Positions 23,961 to 36,280 of a stretch of DNA of 64,000 bases are shown here, one piece after another. Source of the stretch: Guadua angustifolia (lineage: Eukaryota; Streptophyta; Magnoliopsida; Poales; Poaceae); assembly GCA_036346375.1 (NCBI GenBank), contig CM070506.1:3472001-3536000 (forward strand). The letters run 5' to 3'. The notes under the pieces were generated by a model, which ran no database searches, was not told where the DNA came from, and was given only the letters and a program-made list of their open reading frames with translations. Each line of letters starts with the position of its first letter. Position 1 is the first letter of the stretch. A program made the position numbers and the translations under genes.

Positions 23961-26900
23961 ACGAAGGTCGCCGCCGTATATGATCATCCAGCCAGTGGAC
24001 TACGAAGGCTGTCTTGGCTCAAGGAAGGGGACCCCACCAAGTGCATCCATGTCTCGGGCGAGCTGAGTTCCAAATAGGAACTCGAGCTCGTCACATTCCT
24101 CTGTGCCAACAAAGACGTATTTGCTTGGGAACCGGTAGACATGCCGGGTGTCCCGAGGGAGGTGGTCGAGCATCAATTGCAGGTGCGGATCGATTGCCGG
24201 CCCGTACGCCAGAAGTTGCGGCGCTTTTCTCCTGAGAAGGTTGCCATAATCAAGGAGAACCTGGACAAACTGTTGGAGGCTAGTTTCATTCGTGAGATCG
24301 ATTACTCCGAGTGGCTGGCCAATCCTGTCATCGTGCAGAAGAAAGGCGGGAAGTAGAGGATGTGCGTGGATCACACAGGGTTGAACTCGGCGTGCCCGAA
24401 GGACAACTTCCCTCTCCCGCGCATCGACCAGATTGTCGACTCCACAGCGAATGCCAAGCTGCTGAGCTTCCTGGACGCTTATTCCGGGTACCACCAGATC
24501 GAGCTGGCGGTTGATGACGAGAGCAAGACGTCATTCATCACGCCGTTCGGGACCTATTGCTACATGACCATGTCGTTTGGTCTCCGCAACGCCGGCGCGA
24601 CCTTCCAGCGCCTGATGACCAAGACGTTTGAGCCTCAGATTGGCCGCAATCTTGAGGTCTACGTGGACAACATCATCGTCAAGAGCTCCGCCGAAGCCAA
24701 CCACGTTCAAGATCTTGAGGAGACCTTCGCCAACCTGAACAAGCACAAGATCAAGCCCAATCCGGAGAAGTGCGTGTTCAGCGCCGCCTCTGGGAAAGTG
24801 CTCGGCTACATGATCGTGGGCTCGGGGGTCAGCCCAAACCCAGAAAAGATCGAGGTGATAGAGAAGATGGTGCCCCCGAGTTCGGTAAGGCAGGTGCAAT
24901 GCGTCACCGGCCGCATGGCTGCCCTCAACCGGTTCATCTCGAGGCTCGGCGAGCGCGGGCTACCTTTCTTCAAGGCCTTGCGCAAGCACGGGGGCTTCGA
25001 GTGGACGCCCGAGGCTCAGAGGTCCTTCGACGAGCTGAAGGTATACTTGTCAACCCCAACCTTACTTACGACCCCACAACCCAAAGCGAGGTTGTCGCTC
25101 TACCTCACGGCCATCGCCCGAACCGTCGGTCATGTCTGGTGGCTGCGAGACGCAGCAAAAGACCCGATCTACTACGTTAGCGAGGTCCTTCATGGACCAA
25201 AAGAGCGCTACCCTCAGGTTCAAAAGCTCCTATATGCCCTCCTCATGGCTTCGCGCAAGCTTCGGCACTACTTTCAGGCTCACTCCGTGGTCGTCCCGAG
25301 CAACTTCCCACTCGGGGAGATCTTGAGGAATCCAGAGACTGGAGGACGCATCGCCAAGTGGGCCATGGAGCTGGCCGTTTTCGACCTCCAGTTCGTGGCG
25401 CACACGGCCATTAAGTCACAGGTGCTGGCCGACTTCGTGGTCGAGCAGACCTCGCAGCCGGTTCCCGATCTCGAGGTCGATGGGGAGAAGCCTTGGGTCA
25501 TGTACTTCGACGGCTCACGATCCTTCAAGCGCTCGGGGGCTGGAATCCTCATTCTCACCCCACGGGGCGACAGGCTGAGGTATGTGGTTCATTTCGGCTT
25601 CCCTGCAACAAACAATGCTGCAGAGTACGAGGCTCTTTTGGCGGGACTCCGAGCTTGCAAGGCACTGGGAGTCCGCCGGTTGGTCGTCAAGGGCGATTCA
25701 CAGCTCGTCATCAATTAGTTCAACAAGGGCTACCAGTGCTCCGAAGATTCCATGGCCAAATACCTCGCCGAGGCACGCAAGATGGACAAGTGGTTCCAGA
25801 ACCTGGAGGTCATGCATGTGGCGCGGAAGGATAACTCCGACGCAGATTTCCTCTCTAAGCTCGGGTCGTCTGACGATGAAGTTCCTCCGGACGTGATCCT
25901 AGAAACCCTGGCGTCTCCCTCCATCTCCGACCAAGGCGCCTCGGTCGCCTTCATTGAAGGTATTCCCTTGTGGGCCGAGCCGATCCATCGTTTCTTGGTG
26001 ACGGGAGAGCTCCCGGCCGAGCCAGCGGAAAGGAGCAGGATCAAGCGCCGGGCGAGCTCGTATAAACTCGTGGATGGCAAGCTTTATCGTCGGAATGTTT
26101 TCGGCATCCTGACGAAGTGTTTCACCACAGAGGAGGGTAAGTACCTATTGCATGACATTCATTCAGGTCTGTGTGGGGCGCACTCTTCTTTCAGGACCAT
26201 GGTCAGGAAGGCTTTCCGCATGGGGTTCTACTGGCCAACAGCACTCCAGGACGCGCGAACATGGTTCGCACCTATCAAACCTGCCAGTTCCATGCTCGAA
26301 AGTCGCATCAGCTTGCCTACGCACTCCAGACCATCCCACTCGCTTGGCCTTTCTCGACCTAGGGGCTGGACATCCTCGGCCCCTTCCCACAGGCGACCGG
26401 AGGAAAGAAGTTTTTGTTCGTCGCCATCGATACCTTCACCAAATGGATCGAAGCCAAACTCGTCTCGACCATCACGGCCCGTGCGGCGGTCAAGTTCTTC
26501 CGCCTGTTCGTGGTCACTAGGTATGGGGTTCCATGCAAAATCATTACTGACAATGGAACTCAATTTACCAAAGGAGTCGTTCGAGAGTCTTCGCAAGACA
26601 TTGGCACCAAAGTATGCTATGCTTCGGTGGCCCACCTGCAGAGCAATGGAGCAGTGGAACGCGCCAATGGACAAATCGTTCAAGGTGTCAAGAAGCGAGT
26701 ATCAGATGAGCTTGAACGACACGGCTAGACCTGGGTGGATGAACTTCCTACCGTCTTATGGTCTATTCGTACCATAGTCAGCCGAGCAACAGGGTCCACA
26801 CCCTTCCGGCTCATGTTCGGAACCGAAGCCGTCCTGCCTCCTGAGGTCACGTTGGGCTTTGCCAGGGTCAGCTTGGTCGATCAGATCAACTTCGAGCAAG

Positions 26901-27193
26901 AACGGTCTCTTGACCTTACCCTAGCCGAAGAAGTAAGATGTCGTGCACTGCTACGATCGGCGCATTACCTGCAAGCTCTTCGCATGCACGCGTCTCGGTC
27001 GGTACGACCTAGGGAGCTCCTTGTTGGGGACTTAGCCCTGAGACGGATTCAGGCTCCGTCCAACACCAACAAGTTATCCCCGCGGTGGGAGGGCCCCTAT
27101 AGAGTTGTTTCAACAGATCACACGGGGGCTTACCGGCTAGCAATGCTCGATGGCAGAGAGCTCTCTAGCTCGTGGAATATTGACCAGCTTTGA
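23961..27193 (+). pseudogene. Element C pol (RT, RNase H, integrase), broken
   Basis: Reverse transcriptase runs about 24141-24900 (GFIREIDYSEWL-like text, CVDHTGLN, SFLDAYSGYHQI, MSFGLRNAGATFQR). The active site reads YVDN (Asn codon 24669-24671) instead of YVDD. RNase H lies at 25480-25850, including YFDGSRSF and AEYEALLAGL. The integrase zinc-finger region is near 26150-26290. The core keeps GLDILGPFP, ITDNGTQF and GAVERANG, with 35 residues between the second Asp and the Glu. It ends SSSWNIDQL-stop at 27193. Stops lie at 24075 (TAG), 24354 (Trp to TAG), 25716 (Gln to TAG), near 26360 and at 26726, with a frameshift near 26260. AATAAA at 27229 may serve as a poly(A) signal. Confidence 0.85.
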
Positions 27194-27818
27194 AAATTCT
27201 ATGTGTAAATCTTTTTACCTCAAATTTCAATAAAGCTCTTGTTCAATTGTCATGATTGGTTTTTGCGCACCTTTTTTCTATGTTTTGTGTTGGCTCGAGC
27301 TCAACTCTCTTTAAGTCCGACCTACGGATGGCGCGCTTGCTCTTGGCCCAGGTGTCAGAGGCTTACCCTTCACCCCCAGTAGTCGAGTTACGTGTAAGCC
27401 GAACCTCTTCGCATCAATACTCCCCCTACGCCAGGGTTCAAACTAAGCCCGTGACCGAGTCCAACAAGCAATGCGCAAAATCGTTATGACTCAAGCCTCA
27501 CTCTAGATCCTAAGTTTTTTCCTCGTGCGACCATTTTATGCTCCCTGGGGGCCTTTTTCGATCTTGCAGGTCTTGGTCTTTACAGGGTTTCTAACTTGCG
27601 CCTAAGGCCGGCGTCGCTCGACCTTGAGCCCAACGGGAGCTGGATAACATACACCGTGACCAGAAAAGGCTAAGTGCGCGATTAGGAAAAAGAGCCTCTC
27701 TTGGTCGAGAAATGATAGAGCAAACCAGGACATTAAGCTATTCTTTCAAAAATAATGCAATTTCATCAAGCCTTTTCTGTCTTACAAAAGGTCTTGCTTA
27801 CAGGTGGTCTAACCCTAT
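27194..27818. other. Spacer between pol and the antisense gene of element C
   Basis: This non-coding stretch lies between two converging genes. It holds AATAAA (27229-27234) after pol. No other feature is recognised. Confidence 0.5.
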
Positions 27819-30628
27819 CTACAAGTCGGCCATCTCGCACACGAGCTTCTCCTGCTTGAGCTCGGTGACCTTGGCCCTCAAGGTCGAGAGCTCGCTCTGC
27901 AGTTGGAGAGCTTCGGTGGATGCTTCACCGGCGCGAAGCCGCTTGTCTTGAAGTTGGGCCAAAGCGCTCTTTGCCGCCTTGCTTGCTCGGCCCAGCTTCT
28001 CCTCGAGCTCTTGAACCTTGGCCTCGAGCTCGGGGGAGGCCTTTGACGCGGCGGCTGCCTAGTCCGCAGCAGCCTTGTTTTGCTCTTCGGCTTTGGCTCG
28101 CTCGGCCTCGAGCACCTTGGCTGACCTCGCACGCTCGTCCTCGATGGCCTTGTACGCGTGGTCTCGTTCTGAGGCAATGGCCTGATCCAACTCTGCCTTA
28201 TGGGTGGCCTCGAGCGTCTCCACCACCCTGCAGAGGCTGGCGATCTCGCTGGAGTCTTCTGCTGCCTTTTGCACGGCCTCCTCCCGCTCGGCTTGCAGGT
28301 CCTCCACGAGCTTGGAGCGCGCCGTCTCCCGGTCCTCCAGCACGTCGAGCAAGGCCCTTAGCGCGTCGGCGTGCGTTTGAAGGCCTTGCAACCCTTGGGT
28401 GACTGAGCCAATGGCCTACAGGGCTTGAAGGGTCAACACGGCACTCGCCCGAGAAAAGAAGGAAAAAGGATAAGTCAGAGCCAAGGTTTGGGGAAACTCA
28501 GGTACTTGGGCAAGACTGCCCTCGAAGATTGCATGGGAGTACACAGCGGAGTTGCTACCCGACATTCCTGCGGCGGTGTCGCCCACTGCTGCCGCTGGGT
28601 CTTCGGGCGCTCCGTCGTGGGAGGCTGCGCCTCGAGCTTCCTCTTCGAGGGGGCTCGACCCGCCTGCACGCTCTGTCCCAGTGGCGGCTTTGTCCCCCGC
28701 AGTAGGCGGGTCCCTGGCCTCCCCCTCTGTGGTGGTCCTGGCCTGGTTCATGACCTAGACCTCTGTGCTTGCCGCAGCTAGGGCGCCTTCATGATCGGTG
28801 GCTTGGGGAGTCACGACCGCCACGATCGGGGCGTCCTCGGCGGTCATGGCAAGGGCGCCTCCGGCGCCATCTTCTTCGGTGGCCTCGGGCGGGTTGACGT
28901 CGTCGTCGGCGTCTACCTCGCCGGTGCCATAGTCCTCGCTGGTGCCATAGTCCTCGCTGGTCGCGGGGAGGAGCTCTTCCTCGTCCGGGTCGTCGAGCCG
29001 TTGGTCGAACTCACCGGCCGGAGCCTGGCTCTAGGGGCTCGAAGGCCTGCGTCCCCGGGCTGAGGGTCAGCGGGGTGCCAGCACGTAATCTGCCTCTTCC
29101 TCGTCGGACCCGGACTCGCCCTGGACAATAGTCATTGTCAATACGGGCAGGTGTTGAGCTCAGGCGCTCAAGGTCTGCGATTAAGAGCCACTACTAAGCT
29201 AAAAAGTTACAGGGAAGGCTGAGCAAATGAAGGGCAAGAAGCCTACCTGGGTCGGAAGTCTCCGTTTCGCAGGAGGCTGGTGAAGGCCCTGACCTTTCGA
29301 GGTCGAAGGGATGCTCCGCTTTCGGGTCCCCCCGGTCTGGGACCTTAACGCCCGCGGTGGCTCTAAGTCCCCCGTGGCAGAGGTCACAGGGCCTCCCTCT
29401 TGGGACCTTTGGGCCGCCTGAGGGCTCGAAGACCTAGCAGCGGCCGCCGCGCTCAGCTGCTACAAGAAAGACATGTCAGAAGATGAAGAAGCGCAAGCAT
29501 AAGCTCGGGGGCTCGACCATGGGAGTCCTTACCATTGCGCGGTCGGTCCAATCAACGTGGGGCTTCTTAGCCTCACGGTCGTCTGCCTTGCCCGGGGGCG
29601 GCTTCTTCTTTCCCTTCTTGCTCTTGCCCCCGCCGGGCAGCGGGAGCAACCTTTTGGCCGTGTCAAGCAGCTCCTGGTGGTCCTGCAAGCACAACGAACT
29701 ATCAGGGAAAGGCGCCGATGGTCTGCAAGCTAAAGAACGGCTTGGGAGTGCCTACCTCGGCCTTCCAACGCAGTACATTTTTCGGGACAGGGGCGTCGAG
29801 TGTATAGTCGTGCGCCACTTTCCCGAACATCTCGTTCATCCTGGCGGCGACCCAGGATTCCTTCGGCGCTGCAAGGAAACAAACTATTAAGAAGATCCGA
29901 AGGTCGGATGCGAACAAGTCTACAGGGCAAGAAGACGCACCAAACGTACCATCGCGGGTCATGTCGTCGCGCCCCGTGATCTCGTAGAACGGGTGTTCCC
30001 TCTTTCGAAGGGGGAAAACCCGATTCCGTAGGAAGTCGCAGGCGATCTCCTGCCCGATAAGGCCGCGCGTGGTGCAAATGTGAATGACGGCGATGGCCTC
30101 TTCATCGACCTTCAGGTCGTCCGACTCCGGGGTCTCCTTCTTCCCGGTGATCGGGGTTCCATCGAACGACAGCGCCCCGGTCCAACCCTTCTTCAAGTAA
30201 AACCACTACTCGGTCCACGGACCGAGGAAGTCCCGAGATTGGATCTTGGGGAAGGCCCATGGGATCCCCGTCTGCAGCTCCTTCCTGGAGCGGAACAAGG
30301 TAAAGAAGCGAAAGAAGAGCGAGGGGGTGGGGAGGATTCTAAGGAACCCCTCGCAAAGATGAGAGAAGATAGAAAGGAGGAGGATGGAATTGGGCACCAG
30401 GTTGATGAGCTCGATCTCACAATGGGCAAGGACTGCCGCCATGAAGTCGCTCTTCGGTGTCCGCAGGCCGAAGAGCGCATAGTGCTCGGTGCACACGAGC
30501 TCGTCGTCCCTAGGGTGCGGTTCAGTCTCCCCGTCTGGCAACCTCCACATCGTTGGGTCGACGTGACCCAGGCTCTCGAGCTCCCTCATCCTCACCAGCG
30601 ACATGGTGCTTCTTCCGAGTTTGGCCAT
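27819..30628 (-). pseudogene. Antisense extra gene of element C (Transposase_28/PF04195-like plus coiled coil), decayed
   Basis: The minus-strand gene starts at ATG 30628 (MAKLGRSTMSLVRM) and ends at the TAG at 27819-27821. The first exon, to about 30206, holds the Transposase_28-like domain (WRLPDGE, LCEGFL). It meets a TAG beside the Trp-rich WTE/WFYLKKGW motif at 30203-30205. The next block (to about 29702) carries IACDFLRNRVFPLRKREHPF and NEMFGKVAHD. A Ser/Thr/Pro-rich linker follows, then a long Ala/Glu/Lys coiled coil (28391-27822) broken by one TAG near 28060. Interruptions between blocks look like introns. Gene order matches 6046-8837. Such antisense ORFs downstream of pol are known in the Tat lineage; their function is not established. 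Confidence 0.7.
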
Positions 30629-30740
30629 GGCGGTCGCGTTCGAGCTTGGTCGAGGAGGGGAGAGTTGCGCGAGTAAGAGGCTAGGAGTCGAGGAGCGCAA
30701 GGAAATCAAGAAGTTCATCAAGGGTCACAGAAGACTTGGG

Positions 30741-30746
30741 TTTATA
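30741..30746 (-). promoter_or_regulatory. TATA box of the antisense gene in element C
   Basis: The complement reads TATAAA, about 113 bases upstream of the ATG at 30628. Element A has TATATATA at the same distance from its antisense-gene ATG. Confidence 0.55.
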
Positions 30747-31027
30747 GGCCCGGATCGTCGTCAGTTGGGGCCCCTCAAAAGGTGTGCCGGTGGTGATTTG
30801 ATAGGCGCAATTAAGGTTTGGGCGGCGGTTCCAATGCATTGCAGGCACTCCCTCTAACCGATCGAATTCATACCAGTGTCGTGAAGTCCAAGGGGTGCCA
30901 GGGGTCATGGAGCCGAAGTCTTTTCCTGGTGATTTCCGCCTGACCTCGACCAAAGGTGTAAGAAATCTGGTAGTCTGGTCCCAGCGGCTATAGGCTCGAG
31001 GTCGATCCAGATCTCTTCCATGACCTT

Positions 31028-31085
31028 GAGGCTCGGGGGCTAGCTAACGAGGACTGGGAAAATCTCTGACAAGTCAACACATGGT
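31028..31085 (+). mobile_element. Element C polypurine tract and truncated 3' LTR stub
   Basis: GAGGCTCGGGGGCTAGC (31028-31044) is followed by an LTR start, TAACGAGGACTGGG, equivalent to TGACGAGGATTGGG at 9139 with the terminal TG changed to TA. After about 40 bases the sequence changes abruptly into minus-oriented element E at TAGTGCTGC. Confidence 0.7.
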
Positions 31086-32106
31086 AGTGCTGCATAAAAC
31101 AAGCGGTAATGAAAACTAGACAAAGAACTTACGCAGTTGGTCAACGTTCCAGGTGCTGGCGAGCACCCGACCATCCTCCATCGCTAGGTGAACAACCCCC
31201 GGGCGAGTTGCTGAGACGACCATGTAAGGACCTTCCCATCAGGAGGATAGCTTGTTAGCCTTCGACAAGTCCTGAACTCGATGTAGGACAAGGTCGCGAA
31301 CTTGCAGAGTCCTTGGTCGGATAGATTTGGCCGCGTGCCTACGAAGAGCCTATAGGTAAACCACGGATCGAAGTAATGCCCGTTCGTGTGTTTCCTCAGC
31401 GAGGTCTAGGTTTAGGAGATGCTCAAATTCCTGGTCGATGCTATCGACTATATGCACTCGTGGGGAACCCAGCACAATCTCGGTGGGCAATATGGCCTCT
31501 ACACCGTAGACAAGCTGGAAAGAGGTTTCACTTGTTGCTCGGCTTGCCGTAGTGCGAACTGACCAAAGGATGGAAGGAAGCTCGTCCACCCACGCTTGAC
31601 CATGCTGATTGAGGTTTTTGAAACCCCCTTTTTGATCTCTTGGATAATTTGTCCATTTGCTCGCTGGGCCGCTCCATTGCTTTGTAGAAGCGCTACAAGG
31701 GCCAGGTGAGTGGAATGGTCTGGAGTGCATAGGCAGGTTGGTGCGACTTTCGAGCATGGAATTGGTAGGCTCGACAGGCGCGGACGATGTTGTGGGCATC
31801 CTGGAGCGCCGTTGGCCAATAGAACCCCATGCGGAAAGCCTTCCCGACCATGGTCCTGAAAGAAGAATGCGCCCCATAGAGACCTGAATGAATGTCGTTT
31901 AACAGGTACTTACCCTCCTCCGTGGTAATACACTTTGTCAGGACTCCAGAAGCATTCTGACGGTAAAGTTTGCCATCTACGAGCTTGCCTGGCGCTTGAT
32001 CCTGCTCCTCTCAGCCGGGTCGGACGGAAGCTCTCCCTGTGCCAGAAAGTTGTGGATTGGCTCGGCCGATGAGGGAATACCATCAACGAAAGCGACCGAG
32101 GCCCCT
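31085..32106 (-). pseudogene. Element E: 1-kb copy of the 3' pol end of a D-type element
   Basis: This minus-strand pol fragment duplicates 33399-34428 with a few per cent divergence by eye. It encodes the end of the RNase H-integrase linker, the integrase zinc-finger region and the integrase C-terminus (WVDELPSILWSVRTTASRAT, STWNVDQL-type end). The integrase catalytic core is missing at the same junction as in D (about 31691-31705). It ends abruptly at 32106 against element X. Confidence 0.75.
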
Positions 32107-33398
32107 ATAACATCCCAAAATTTGGGTTTCCAAAAAGTTATATTTAAATTAGCTTTCCAAAAATTTTACATCAATCTTATTTGATTAAAGAAGCTTAATC
32201 TAGAATTTTCTAAAGTTATACTATATTTAATGTGCCTTTTTTTGTGCATCAAAAAATTTAGTTTTTACAGTGTTCTTTATATCTCAAGAAATTTCTCAAA
32301 TTTGAGATTTGCTAAAAATTAATTAAAATTATTAATTTAAACATTTGGATGTTAATTGGATTTTTATTGAATTTGAATTATTAATTGTTCGAGCAATTCT
32401 ATATCCAAATTCAAATTCAAACCCTTCCTTTGAAATTCCATTTAAATTCAAAACTTGGATTTCCTTCGGTGTTCTAATTAACCTGGCATCCATATCCTTC
32501 CGAAATTGGAGTTCAATCCAATTCCGTCTGCAAAGCCAAAATTTCAATTCCGTTCCCCATTCGAAATTTCACCCGAGTTCCAAAATACTCCAAAAATCTC
32601 AAAATTTATAGAATTAGGTTCCAAATATTCTAAAATAATTTTAGAAATTTTTCCATGATTTATAGAATCCCTTTGATATTTTATCTCTCCCGCTTTCATT
32701 AATCCATTTTTATTTGTCCCAAAATTATCTAAATTCCAAAGTTCATCCAAAAATAGTGAAACTAATTTTATTAGGTTCCATTATATTAATTATGATTTTT
32801 AGAATCTTTTCTGGTATTTTTAGACCTTGTTATCTATTTTATCTCGCGCGCTTTAAAATTCGCACTGTTCATCTTCAACCTCCAGCCAGTGCGCACTGTT
32901 CACGTTCCAGCCCCATTTGCAGCCCAAACTTCAAATGCTCATAACTTTTGCAATTCTCAACGTAATTGAGTGAGGTCAGTTGCAAATCATCGGTCTAGTT
33001 AAGGGCTTCAATTTCCATATAGTTTCCCCCTCTGAAATCAAGTGAAACGGCTACTGCAATCACTTCTTTGCCATTTCTTGTTTGAGCCATAACTCTTTCG
33101 TTTCTCATCCCCTCATCGCGTGTGACCACCCAAAATGACCGTTTCAGTCTCCCCAGCACAGTGCTCACCTATGCCCTCCATTTCCAGAATATTTGCCCTT
33201 CCGAAAATCAAAGAAACGGTCGCCGAACGTCCTCCGTTGGCATCGCCATGTCATCTTTTGATCCGGTAAGGCAAATCGACTTCCGTTCGCATCATCTTGT
33301 GCGCATTAGTGTGTACATCATAACCCCTCAAGAAAATCCAGGTTTCGTCAAGAATTGCTCACAGGGGCGAAAGAACCGATTTTATAGAAACAACTTGC
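32107..33398 (+). mobile_element. Element X: truncated LTR of another gypsy family
   Basis: It begins TATAACATCCCAAAATTTGG, a typical grass LTR start with the first TG mutated to TA, and is strongly AT-rich for about 750 bases. The motif GTGCGCACTGTTCACG near 32888 resembles grass gypsy LTRs. No gene, primer-binding site or end CA is found before it stops at 33398. It is most likely the 5' part of an LTR left after deletion. Confidence 0.5.
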
Positions 33399-33431
33399 TA
33401 GTGCTGCATAAAACAAGCGGTAATGAAAACT

Positions 33432-36280
33432 AGACAAAGAACTTATGCAGTTGGTCAACGTTCCAAGTGCTGGTGAGCACCCGACCATCCTCCATCGCTA
33501 GGTGAACAACCTCCGGGCGAGTTGCTGAAACGACCATGTAAGGACCTTCCCATCAGGGGGATAGCTTGTTAGCCTTCGACAAGTCCTGAACTCGACGTAG
33601 GACAAGGTCGCGAACTTGCAGAGTCCTTAGTCGGACTGATTTGACCGCGTGCCTACGAAGAGCCTATAGGTAAACCATGGATCGAAGTAATGCCCGTTCG
33701 TGTGTTTCCTCAGCGAGGTCTAGGTCTAGGAGATACTCAAATTCCTGGTCGATGCTATCGACTATGTGCACTCCTGGGGAACCCAGCACAATCTCGGTGG
33801 GCAATATGGCCTCTACACCATAGACAAGCTGGAAAGAGGTTTCACCTGTTGCTCGGCTTGACGTAGTGCGAACTGACCAAAGGATGGAAGGAAGCTCGTC
33901 CACCCACGCTTGACCATGCTGATTGAGGTTTTTGAAAACCCTCTTTTTGATCTCTTGGATAATTTGTCCATTTGCTCGCTAGGCCGCTCCATTGCTTTGT
34001 AGATGCGCTACAAGGGCCATGTGAGTGGAATGGTCTGGAGTGCATAGGCAGGTTGGTGCGACTTTCGAGCATGGAATTGGCAGGCTCGACAGGCGCGGAC
34101 GATGTTGCGGGCATCCTGGAGCGCCGTAGGCTAATAGAACCCCATGCGGAAAGCCTTCCCGACTATGGTCCTAAAAGAAGAATGCACCCCACAGAGTCCT
34201 GAATGAATGTCGTTTAACAGGTAGTTACCCTCCTCCGTGGTAATACACTTTGTCAGGACTCCAAAAGCATTCTGACAGTAAAGTTTGCCATCTACGAGCT
34301 TATACGAGCTTGCCTGGCGCTTGATCCTGCTCCTCTCAGCGGGGTCGGACGGAAGCTCTCCCTGTGCCAGAAAGTCGTGGATTGGCTCGGCCCATGAGGG
34401 AATACCTTCAACGAAAGCGACCGTGGCCCCCTGGTTGGAAATTGAGGGCGACGCCAGGGTCTCCAGGATGACATTCGGAGGAATTTCGTCGTCGGATGAC
34501 TCGAGCTTGGAGAGGAAATCTGTGCTGGAGTTGTCCTTCCTTGGCACATGCGCGATTTCTAGGTTTTGGAACCACTTCTCCATCTTACGTGCTTCAGCGA
34601 GGTATTTGGCCATGGAATCTTCCAAGCATTGACAGCCCTTGTTGAACTGGTTAATGACGAGTTGGGAATCGCCCTTGACGATCAACCAGCGCACGCCCAG
34701 CACCTTGCAAGCTCGGAGTCCCGCTAGGAGAGCTTCGTATTCTGCTGCATTATTTGTTGCTGGGAATCCGAAATGAACCACGTACCTTAGTCGATCGCCC
34801 TGCGGGGTGAGAATGAGGATCCCAGCCCCCGAGCTCTTGAAGGATCTTGAGCCATCAAAGTACATGACCCAGGGCTTCTCCTCCATGACCTCGAGTTCAG
34901 GAGACGACTACGATGTCTGCTCGACCACAAAGTCGGCAAGCACCTGCGACTTGATGGCTGTGTGTGCCACGAACTGAACATCGAACATGGCCAGCTCCAT
35001 AGCCCACATGGCGATGCAACCTCCAGCCTCTTGATTCCTCAAGATTTCCTCGAGCGGGAAGTTGCTCGGGATGACCATGGAATGAGCCTGAAAATAATGC
35101 CGGAGCTTGCGCGAAGCCATGAGGAGGGCATACAGCAACTTTTGGACCTGGGGGTAGCGTTCCTTCGGCCTATGAAGAATGTCGGACGAGTAGATCGGTG
35201 TCTTTGCAGATCCCGCGGCCACCGTGATCTTGGACAATTTGGGTGGTGGCCGCGAGGTAGAGCAACAACTTCTCCCCTGGCTGCGGGGTCATAAGAAAAG
35301 GTGGTCTTGAGAGGTATACCTTTAACTCGTCGAAGGATCGCTGAGCCTCGGGTGTCCACTCGAAGTTTCCTTGTTTATGCAGGGCCTTGAAGAATGGCAA
35401 CCCACGCTCGCCAAGCCTCGAGATGAACCGGCTGAGGGTGGCCATGCGGCCGGTGAGGCATTGCACTTGCCTTACCGAGCTTGGGGGCCATCTTTTCTAT
35501 CGCCACGATCTTCTCCGGGTTCGGGCCGACCCCCGAGCTCCCGATCATGTAACCGAGCACCTTTCCTGAAGCAGCACCAAATACACATTTCTCCAAGTTA
35601 AGCTTGATCTTGTGCTTGTTCAGATTGGCGAAAGTCTCTTCCAGGTCTCAAACGTGATCGTCTTCAGAGGACCTCTTGATGATGATGTCGTCCACATAGA
35701 CCTCGAGGTTGCGCCTGATCTGAGGTTCGAACGTCTTGGTCATCAAGCGCTAGAACGTCGCGCCGGCGTTGCGGAGACCAAACGACATAGTAGTGTAGCA
35801 GTACGTCCCGAATGGTGTGATGAATGATGTCTTACTCTCGTCGCCGACCGCCAGCTTGATTTGATGATACCCGGAGTAGGCGTCCAGGAAGCTTAGCATC
35901 TTGGCGTTCGCGGTGGAGTCGACGATCTGGTCGAAGCGCGGAAGGGGAAAATTGTCCTTCGGGCATGTCGAATTTAAGCCCGTGTGGTCAACGCACATCC
36001 GTCACTTCCCACCTTTCTTCTGCACGATGACCGGATTGGTTAGCCATTCGGAGTAGTCGATCTCGCGAATGAAGCCGGCCTTCAGGAGCTTGTCGAGGTT
36101 CTCCTTGATTATAGTGACCTTCTCTGGGGAGAAGCGACGTAGCTTCTGGCGTACGGGCCGATAGTCGGACCGCACTTGCAATCTGTGCTCGACCACCTCC
36201 CTTGGGACACCCGGCATGTCCGCCGGCTCCCAAGCGAATACGTCCTTGTTGGCGCAGAGGAAGGTGACGAGCTCGAGTTC
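33432..36280 (-). pseudogene. Element D pol, broken and lacking the integrase core
   Basis: RT starts near 36217 (MPGVPREVVEH) and carries CVDHTGLN, SFLDAYSGYHQI and an intact YVDD active site (near 35690-35699). RNase H and its linker run 34886-34140. The integrase zinc-finger part reads CRACQFHARKSH. The sequence then jumps from IPLTWPL straight to the LQSNGA region (34012-34021), so about 285 bases holding the two catalytic Asp residues are gone. The C-terminus reads EDGRVL and WNVDQL. Stops lie at 36002 (TGA for Trp) and 35750 (TAG for Gln) and others follow; frameshifts are present near 35460. Confidence 0.8.

Larger units (their letters stand above)
21338..31044 (+). mobile_element. Element C body: Tat-lineage Ty3/gypsy element with antisense gene
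   Basis: The order is primer-binding site, gag-pro, RT-RNase H-integrase, spacer, a minus-strand extra gene, and a polypurine tract. The gag (LIERFDGTKNPDEFLSIY) and the DGGSSLN-type protease, here with Asn, are typical of the plant Tat/Retand/RIRE2 group. The 3' LTR survives only as a stub at 31045-31085, so the element is truncated. Its 5' LTR is split by element B. Confidence 0.8.

Noticed and set aside
33122..33433. 103-codon frame at the X/D junction
   Set aside because: It crosses a junction between two unrelated elements and has no known similarity.
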